From: Dipetalonema caudispina
Lineage: Eukaryota; Nematoda; Chromadorea; Rhabditida; Onchocercidae
Assembly (NCBI GenBank): GCA_013365325.1
Contig: JABVXV010000158.1
Span: 26,001 to 90,000, forward strand
Length of the DNA stretch: 64,000 nucleotides
Direction of reading: 5' to 3'
A program made the translations under genes and the position numbers. Each line of letters starts with the position of its first letter. The first letter of the stretch is position 1. Of this stretch, positions 55,901 to 64,000 are shown piece by piece. The notes beneath the pieces were generated by a model, which saw only the letters and a list, made by a program, of their open reading frames with translations, ran no database searches and was not told the DNA's origin.

Positions 55901-57780
55901 AACACGTCAGATGATTTTGTGCTAAATAGCAGTGAAATATTCTAAATCTATAAAGTATTATAAAAGAGACACAAAATAATATATAAAGGTTTTCAATTTG
56001 TTATGTGACTACTTTGCCAAGGCTGAAACGTTACGTTTTCCGAGTGTAATATCCACAAAGTCTTGCAGACATACTTTCAATGCATCTCTTGTTTCTTGAG
56101 CCGTGGCTACAGCAGATAATGATTTAAGCACATCTTCATGTCCAGCTAGTGCAGCGCATTGCATCGGTGTCATACTACAATCATCTTTGACATTTTTTGC
56201 ACCAGCTTTCAATAACATGCGTACGATTTCATTTGAACCAGCCTCCGCAGCGTCGTGCATTGCTGTATTTCCTTAAGTGACTATTTATGACCAACGAATA
56301 TTTTCGTCAAATCATACATGAATTAGGCGAAAGCTAGACCAAAAGCAGTAACAGCGAATGTTAAGTCGAATATTTCTTCAAAAAATTTATTACGGTCTAC
56401 AAAACCCAAGAGAACTCATATATCAATACTTCATTAAAATGAGAGTTAAAACACATCTCTTACTACATCCAAGCCACCTAAAAGTAATTTTTGTCAACAT
56501 GGGAGCAGTATCAACCAGTGAATGATTCGTAGTAAAATAAATAAAGTAATACTTTGGGTCGCAAAAAGCGGTAGCTTTTTATGAGAAGACGATGCACGTA
56601 AGCAGATTCTGAGAAAGAATCAACGTATGTTGGAATATTAATTATACTATGAACGATGCAATAAATGATCGAGTAAGATCCATGATAACAACATTTATGA
56701 CAAAATTACCTTTGATCGATGCACGGCAAGGATCCGCTCCATGGTTCAGCAAGAAGCGCACGATATCAGCTCGCATTTTAAAAGCAGCAATCATCAATGG
56801 TGTATGCCCATGTCGATTAGCTAATTCGATATCAGCCCCTTTCTTTACCAGATATTGAACTAAATATATATTACTGAACACATCATACTCTTATAACAAG
56901 GATCATAACTAAGTAAACAGATAAGTAATTAATACCTATATCGTAGTGACCATCATAGCATGCGCCTCGTAAAGGAGAACTGTTCGATTGCGTCGTTTGA
57001 TTGATATCGGCACCAGCTTCTTCAACAAGATACCGAACAATTTCTAAGTGCCCTGCAGCTGCTGCAGCCCACAAAACTGGCGCTCCAGCTAAAAAAGATA
57101 AAGTTTGAATAAATTACCTAACAAGAAAGACCATTTGTAAACATCACATACTGTTCACGACGGTGGAATTCACCACAGCTCGTTATTTCCTTCCAGTACT
57201 TCTGAATGATAAACAATTCAGATATTGAGGTGGGAAGTGAGAGATGTAAGGAACCAATATGAGTGAGGGAGATGAAAGAAGCTGTTAAAATAAAATGTTC
57301 AAACATGCCATCATCAAATTAAAGCTATGCAAAACTGACGGATAATTTCACCATCAAATGAGACTGTCCCCGTGATTGAAATATCTGCGCCCTTTTCCAG
57401 CTGTAATATTTAAGTCAATGTAAGACGAGTTCAATTTAATAGCTGATAAGATTGCCAAATTATCAGCAAGAAAATGACAAACACATAAGAATCCTATAAC
57501 GGACGATAGAAGTACTACTAGGAAATTTGTCCTTTTTATCACATCTTTCTAATTAATAAGCTCAAAATACGACAATATAAGGAAAGATTACCAAATATTT
57601 AACAACATCAAAATGGCCATTTCGAGCAGCAATGACAAGTGGTGGAGTTTGAGATTTTTGTGATGATAGACAGTGATGAAGCCATTCATATGACCGATCT
57701 TCCAGGAAAATACGTAATCGTCGTAAATTACCATCTCGTGCCGAATTAAAAACAATCGCTCGATATGCTTCCGGATTCAT
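52919..57780 (-). CDS. fem-1: FEM-1 ankyrin-repeat substrate receptor of a CUL2 ubiquitin ligase
   Basis: FEM-1 proteins are CUL2-ligase receptors; in C. elegans FEM-1 works with FEM-2 and FEM-3 to degrade TRA-1 and promote male fate. Exons: 57780-57592, 57400-57340, 57088-56936, 56859-56710, 56271-56075, 55738-55547, 55478-55338, 55024-54843, 54623-54511, 54045-53793, 53605-53438 and 53034-52919, about 637 residues. The N-terminus ([17 protein letters not shown]) starts the first ankyrin block: [89 protein letters not shown]-like middle follows ([26 protein letters not shown]), then a second ankyrin block ([24 protein letters not shown]). ATTGTACAG lies one base before the ATG, as for SL trans-splicing. 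The junction of exons 8 and 9 does not keep frame in the simplest model. Confidence 0.93.
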
Positions 57781-60638
57781 CCTGTACAATTACGAACGAC
57801 CAAACCGGATGATAAGTCAGTACAATGCGCCACCCGATTCCGACCACCCTCCCTTAATACTTCAAACAACTGATCTCAGCATTCATTATAGCTTCCTCTA
57901 TGTCATATGATCTTTACGCAATAATTCTGTCTCATTCTTAACATCCTTTCCAAAAATTTCCCAAGATTTTCTTTTCAGGATTTTCCGGATTGTTAACTTT
58001 ATTATTATTTTACTGAAATATCTTACTGTATCATAATAAATGGTAGGATAAATACGCATATATGACTATTTGTGATAATTCATCTTCGTTCGTTGTTTAT
58101 TGTTTACTTCGTAAATAATAAAATCGTTTATTGCAATTTCCCATTCGTAAAAAAAAAAAAAAAAAATCCGGCATAAAACATTCAAATCGATATGTATCAT
58201 CCGTATTTTGTATGCTTAATTCTCGATATCATGGATGTTTGACCCGTATGTACAACAATTGAATAGTAAGCGAAAGGGACATAATAAATAGCTGATCCGA
58301 GATGAATATCATTTGGATGATGGATTAAACTTGCTGAAAATCGAATCCATAATTGAAATGAAAAATTTTTTTGAGAAAGATGGCTGATAGAAGAGAAATG
58401 AGAAATTTTTATTGGCCTTTATCCGAACAATTCGTGATTTTACAAATCAGCTTTTAAATTATTTAAATTTAATTTTATCATAGAGTACAAAAAAAAAAAA
58501 AATGTAGAACAATATTACAATTAATAACAACAAAATTACAACTCAGAAATTCAACATTATTTATTATGATAATTAATATTAAATATTTATCATCATTGGC
58601 AAGAACTAGTATCACTTACGTATATCAGATGTACAATCATGATTTGTTGATTGATTCATAAGGGTTTATATTATTACATTCATTCAAATCATTCAGATGT
58701 ATTTTAATGCAATCGTTATCACATTATCATAAACATTAAACTTATGATTGTTCACTATGATAATCTTTATCAATGCATAAAACATACGGAAAAAAAAAAG
58801 CAATAAGCATCTTGGAATATTACAATGATTGCTGAATGATAAGGCTGTTGTTGATGACTTCATCGTTCGGTTGTATTCCTTCACGATAATTGATTTCTCC
58901 AATTCTGTTCCATTTCATTAATCGTTGACCCTAAATTGATGTTGTAATACTATCTGCTAATTCGGGCAAATGTCATCACTTTATCACTTTTTGAACAAAT
59001 TTTTTCCTTCAATTAATCACATCTTTCGTTTATTAGATATCAATCAAAAAAAAAAAAAAAAAAAATGAAATTTTTTGAATTTAATTTTTTCTAGAATCGA
59101 AGATTTCAATTTTCCTAATGATACGATTTATCAACAATAAATTGAATTAAAATAAAAATATTAGAATTTTGGAAAAAAAAAAAAGAGAAAGATTTCCAGT
59201 CTTGACTTCTTTTCTTCATAATTTTTATCACAATTAGCGAAAAATATTTGAAATTCGAAAAAATAATTCCTTTTTTGTTTTTTCTAAAAAAAATTTTGTT
59301 AATGCATTTTTACAGCGAGCATAATTTGATATTTCTCTAATGAGTATTCATCTATTCAATGAATAATAACCATGAAAAGTAATGTGAATGAGCGATATAA
59401 AATTGACGAAAATTATTTCAATCAAAGTATCATTTACTGACCGATACGATACATTACCTCGTCCAACTAACTGTCCACTGGCCACTTCGTTCATGCTAAT
59501 TGAGTTAGCACATATGCAAAGAAAGGATTGTACGTTTTGTATGAATTTGAATTATTATTCTGGTATCCATTATCTGGTTATAATAAAAAAGCAATTTCTA
59601 CATTGTTGTGAGCAAATGTACACGATATTATATTTGAATGTGAAATAATTAATTTGAATTATTATCATTCATATCGAATGGTTGTTTACATATTTGGTAG
59701 AAATTTCGCTGCAAAAGGTGTTAAATTTGAAATTTGAATTTAAAAAAACTGGAATAAAATTTTAAATCAATTTTTTTCCATTTTATAATATCTGCATGTT
59801 TAAACTTCAAATATACTAACATATCTAATTTGAGTATTTCGAGTTATATTCTGGCGAATATACTTTTCTGCTCTCCCTCTCTGCCGTTTACCTCATTTGT
59901 CACCTTTATCTTTTTGCAAATCAATTCCTACTAGTATTAATGATTTAACTTTAAATTCGATAAATCTTTCTTTGTTTTCCCACTATTTACTCATTTAATT
60001 AGTGGTGTGAGAAATTTTTGCAAATATATTTCTCACCATGAACTGGAAGTGCAATATCTGTCAAAATGCAGCAAAAATATTTTGACAGATGAAAAGTTCA
60101 TTTCAGATAAATTCTTTCTAACGTTTAAATATGAAAAGATTTGTAAATTTAAATGGATATAAAATTTGTTGTTTCTTTGAATTCAATTAGAATTTTTGAA
60201 ATCTTTTTTTCTTGTAGTCTTTAAAAAAGTTTGTAAAAATAATCAATGAATATCAATATGATAATGATAAAAGTTTGATTAAAAGAGATAAATGAAAAGA
60301 ATTATTAAATAATAACTTTTCAATATGATTTATCCTTATTTAAATCACTGATAAGAATGCTATCCGTACGATTTAAAAAAAGAAAAAGATAAAAATAAAA
60401 TAAAATACTTAGACGAACTGTTTCATACACTTCATACTAAATTGAAATAATAATGGTAAATGGAACCATTCATCCTCAGTGATGCAACAATTTAAAAACA
60501 AACCTTGCAGTTCTCATAAATCAAAAGCTTTTTTTTTTTTTTTTATATTTTCTTAAAATTGCTTCCCTAAAAAATTTCTACTGCATACATCAAATAGTTT
60601 TAGAATGTGAGTAACCGCAAAATGTTGAAGCAAAAGAA

Positions 60639-60673
<35 letters not shown>

Positions 60674-61090
60674 GAGAAAAGGAAAGCATAAATAAATAAT
60701 CAATTCTACAATAGAGAAATTGTTTGAAGCAATACTAATTTGAAAATTATTTAATTGATTAATAAATTATTTCACATATACATTGGCATGTAAATAATTA
60801 CATATATCGTTGAAATGCTAACAACTCCTTACAAATTTGCTGATTAAGCTAATTATTTCGATAAAAAACAATTTGTTTTGATCAGTGGTTGAAAATATAA
60901 GTTTTTGTAACATTCCATTTACATTTAAAATTTTCTTTCGCGTTTTTTTTTTTTTTTTTTTTTTTTTTTGATTTCAATAACTTTATTACATTATTTTTTC
61001 ATTTACTTTTATGTCAATGAAGTCACTTTTACCATAAATTGATGAAAGTTTGAAAGTTGAAAATGGTGCTAATGGAACGAAAGAATCGGT
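57781..61090. other. AT-rich gene-poor spacer upstream of fem-1
   Basis: The fem-1 promoter should lie in the first few hundred bases. The remainder is very AT-rich, with A/T runs near 58149, 59047-59064, 60532-60544, 60642-60671 and 60944-60969. The short open frames have no coding character. Confidence 0.5.
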
Positions 61091-61391
61091 AGTAAATGAA
61101 CACCTGGCAGGAGCCTAAAGCCGATGAAAAATGATGGATGACTGGAAGGGGCGCTAAGTGGGAAACTTCCGATAGCGCGGATAGCCGGATGATATGATTC
61201 GATTCCTTTTCCCCTCCCCTTCCCCTGATAATACGAACTCCATTGGCATTGCTATAATCACGATTGAGCCTACCCATCCTCAGATGATGCTCACTGGGCT
61301 AACGCTATCTTAACCGCTCATATACCACATTCACCGTATACCTTGCTAAGAAGTATCACCTTTTACCTTTACCAATTTCTTACTGTCATCC
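61091..61391. promoter_or_regulatory. GC-richer island, possible promoter of a gene to the right
   Basis: About 300 bases with clearly higher GC than the several kilobases on either side. It includes a C-rich stretch (CCCCTCCCCTTCCCC) directly followed by TGATAA, a GATA-factor-type site. It ends at a candidate first exon. A minus-strand open frame (61029-61277) across it is unrecognised. Confidence 0.35.
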
Positions 61392-61455
61392 ATGGAGCAA
61401 GCAGACGATGCAACAAGTACTTTCTATGCCGATTATTTCATCGACTACGGCAAAT
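61392..61455 (+). CDS. Candidate first coding exon of an unrecognised gene
   Basis: ATG at 61392 opens a frame reading MEQADDATSTFYADYFIDYG, acidic and Tyr/Phe-rich. After it a donor-like GTTTGT (AAAT|GTTTGT) is followed by a T run, so the frame beyond is probably intron. No matching downstream exon was found in the remaining 2.5 kb, so the gene, if real, has a long first intron and continues outside the window. The family is unknown. Confidence 0.3.
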
Positions 61456-64000
61456 GTTTGTTGCATTTTCTTTTTTTTTTTCAATTTTTTAAGAAATTTT
61501 TTGAAATTTATAAATCAATAGATAAAAATGAAATCAGTTTAAAAAAATTCGAAATCTATCAGTGGTATAGAAATTCTTGCAATGACGATCCATGGTTCAT
61601 CATGAAGTAGCTTTGAAATACACAATAATACATCAGAATGAAAACATAGAAATTGAAACCAATCAGTAAAATCAATTCTATCAAATCATTTTTAATGAAA
61701 GAAATGGAATCAAAAAGCCAACGACTTCTTTACTTACTTTTAATTACTTTACTTACTTAATTTTCTTAATAATTTTTTTTTTTCGTCCCTAATTCATACA
61801 TTTTGCATACGAATTTCATCACTTATTACCGATTAATTCGGTTTTTTTCCAAACGAATTCAAAGATTTCTGCCACTTCACCATTCCTGTTTTAAGTAATT
61901 CGGAATAACCATCAGTAATAGTAATGAAGCGAAGGAAGAATCTAATCTATATCTGATACAGAAAGCCTCTGATCTATACATGATACAGATGGCTTACCTG
62001 AAGTGAATAAATTTCGGTTCTATTTGAAAATCCATAAAATTTTTACATTCGAATTATCTTTAATTACCCATTTTCACATTTTCTCTCGTTCATAGGAGAA
62101 AAGAAAAAAAGACGAATTATTCGGGATTGAATTTAAACAAATTCGTTTCATTAAGAATTGCACCTTTTTGAATGAATCAATTCTCAATCCTTTCCTTTTT
62201 TTTTTTTTTTTGGCAGCAATTTCAGGACTTTTAATTTTTCTGGTTAAGATGTAACAAAATATCAAGTTAACATCACTTATTGCATTTGAATATTATAGCA
62301 AACATCACAAAGAAGAGGTAAATTTTCAACTGTAAATAATCATCAATAAACAATGATAGCAAACCATTGTAAACAATTGAAGCTCATAAAAGATACACTT
62401 TAATAAAGTCAATTTCAGCAATCCAAAAGACCTTTTTGACATATTCATTCCGGAAACTGACAACTTTTTCTTTTCTTTTTGTTTGGATCAATTTCCGCAA
62501 TGATGCAATGATTCGTTCATACCAAACTCCCAAAAGGGTATAGTAGAATTGAATTGAATAGGAAAGTTAGAGGAAATAATGGCTCCTTAGTTTGAGAAGA
62601 ATTTCAAAATGTTGAGTTAAATTGAAGTTGTTTGTCTCTTATAGCAAGTGAATATAACCAATGATTGGCTATGACTAAAATTTAGAACCATTGAAAAGTG
62701 ATAAATAACTGGGATATATTTAAATTTATCAGGAGAAAATAAATTTTTTTTTTTGTGTGTGTGTGTGTAAAAATAAACAGACATTTTGAGACAATGTAAT
62801 TAGGAGGAGATAAGATAGGATGAGAGAGGGGGGGAGGAAGAAAAATACTGAATTGAACACTAAATGTAGAATTTGTAATGAAATAAATTATTTGATAAAT
62901 TGATCAAATTAACAGCTTATCATATTGTCACGACATCAAATTATAAGCTAATATTTTGATAAAATTACACTAGCATAATTAGAAACTAAAGACTTAACGT
63001 ATACACGATTACACTGATATTAAGTGATAGATGTATATCATCGGTAAATGATATCAAGTGATATATGTATATCGGTAAACCTGAAAAGCGGAAAGTTCAA
63101 ATACAACAAATCTGAAACTAATAGTCAGAGAAGTAAATGGCAAAGAGGAAGGAAGAAACAAGGAAAGAGAGAAAGAAGGAAAAGGGGGAGAGGGAGGGGG
63201 GGGGGGGAAAAAAAAATGGAATGTTGATAATACTGATATGATATGAAAATGATTCATATATGGAATATAACTATGTTGATACTATATTAATGAGAGTATC
63301 ATTGGATTAATTGCCGTATATATGATATTTCAACAAATTGTTAATATATTTTAGGTTTAATATCAGTTCCTTTACCTCTTTCTAGTCTTGAAAACAAACA
63401 AAAGAAAGAAAGAGGGAGAGAAAAGGAAGAAAAAAAGAGCAGTTAAATATAATTAGTAACTATCATTTTCATGTCAACATCTTCATTTGTTTCATTTTTT
63501 TCCTCTCTCTCTCTCTCTCTTTTTTTTTTTTGTCCCAATTTTTTGATTTAGTATGAGAAAAAAAAAAAGAAAAAAGAAAGAAACAAGGAAAAAGTTGTTA
63601 ATTTGATTATGGTAATTGCTAGAAGTATCGAACATTTGAAATGATTTCGATGTTATGTATAGTATGTAAATTGATATGAAAATGGACTTCAATCGTGGGA
63701 TGAAAATGATTCGGCGCCAATGGTTTATATGCTACATTTTGTATTCGATACCATCAACATTCATTTGGCCATCAATTGAAATGATTGAAACAGGATTCTA
63801 ACCCTCTTTTCGAGTACTTTTAACATGAAGTAGAAGGAGGAAAATATGGGAGGGAAAGGAGTAATGAGATGAGAGAAGAGATTGTCGTATTTATACTTCT
63901 CACTTTCACATTTCCAAGGTCTCTTCAACTCTTCGTACTATCCCCTTTACCTCCCTTTCCAGTTTTTCCCCTCCTCCTCTTCCTCCTCCTCTTCCTATTC
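61456..64000. other. AT-rich sequence to the window end, no gene recognised
   Basis: Low-complexity sequence with a GT repeat at 62755-62769, a purine tract at 63160-63216, a CT repeat near 63502-63520 and a CTCCTC-type pyrimidine repeat at about 63970-63996. It could be the long first intron of the candidate exon at 61392. Confidence 0.4.
63160..63216 (+). repeat. Polypurine tract with a run of about 12 G
   Basis: 57 consecutive purines, passing from AGGAAAGAGAG through GGGGGAGAGGGAGGG into a long G run and then A9. The G clusters could form a G-quadruplex, and the tract could form a triplex. Confidence 0.8.

Overview
The window is nuclear DNA of a nematode, most likely a filarial (spirurid, clade III) worm. 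The evidence is very AT-rich sequence with long poly-A and poly-T runs in introns, small exons with TTTTAG/TTTCAG acceptors, acceptors just 5' of several start codons as expected for spliced-leader trans-splicing, a cuticle collagen, and proteins closest in my memory to C. elegans DRP-1, DCAP-1, EEL-1, CMK-1 and FEM-1. No bacterial (Wolbachia-like) segment, CRISPR array, rRNA, tRNA or intact transposon was recognised. All assignments are by reading exon translations, not by database search.

Layout, left to right. 1-1977 (minus): 5' part of a dynamin-related GTPase (drp-1) whose 3' part lies outside the window. 4179-6599 (plus): decapping cofactor DCP1 (dcap-1), 7 exons, complete. 7770-8886 (minus): TIM21, 3 exons, complete, convergent with dcap-1. 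10319-32141 (minus): one giant gene of about 22 kb, the HECT ubiquitin ligase EEL-1/HUWE1, with armadillo-like N-terminus, UBA, WWE, acidic stretches, ubiquitin-binding motifs and C-terminal HECT domain. 33822-36161 (plus): ECSIT, 6 exons, divergent from eel-1. 41292-43762 (plus): cuticle collagen, 6 exons, with TATA box and polyadenylation signal. 45272-51155 (plus): Ca2+/calmodulin-dependent kinase I (cmk-1), 7 exons. 52919-57780 (minus): FEM-1 ankyrin protein, 12 recognised exons, convergent with cmk-1. From 57781 to the end the DNA is AT-rich and low in complexity, broken by one GC-richer island (about 61090-61390) followed by a possible first coding exon.

The genes are mostly housekeeping or regulatory and do not form one pathway. 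DRP-1 (fission), TIM21 (protein import) and ECSIT (complex I assembly) act at mitochondria. EEL-1 and FEM-1 are both ubiquitin-ligase components. DCP1 acts in mRNA decay. As far as I recall, the C. elegans counterparts of nearly all of them are on chromosome IV, so the window looks like a fragment of one ancestral nematode linkage group.

I found no clearly new biological system. The points most worth a second look are an in-frame exon upstream of the conserved DRP-1 start, a GC-AG intron in the collagen gene, a possible poison exon in the collagen first intron, an unresolved frame junction in fem-1, an 88-bp tandem duplication beside a cmk-1 splice acceptor, a degenerate ~22-bp tandem repeat upstream of eel-1, and the isolated GC-richer island near 61.2 kb.
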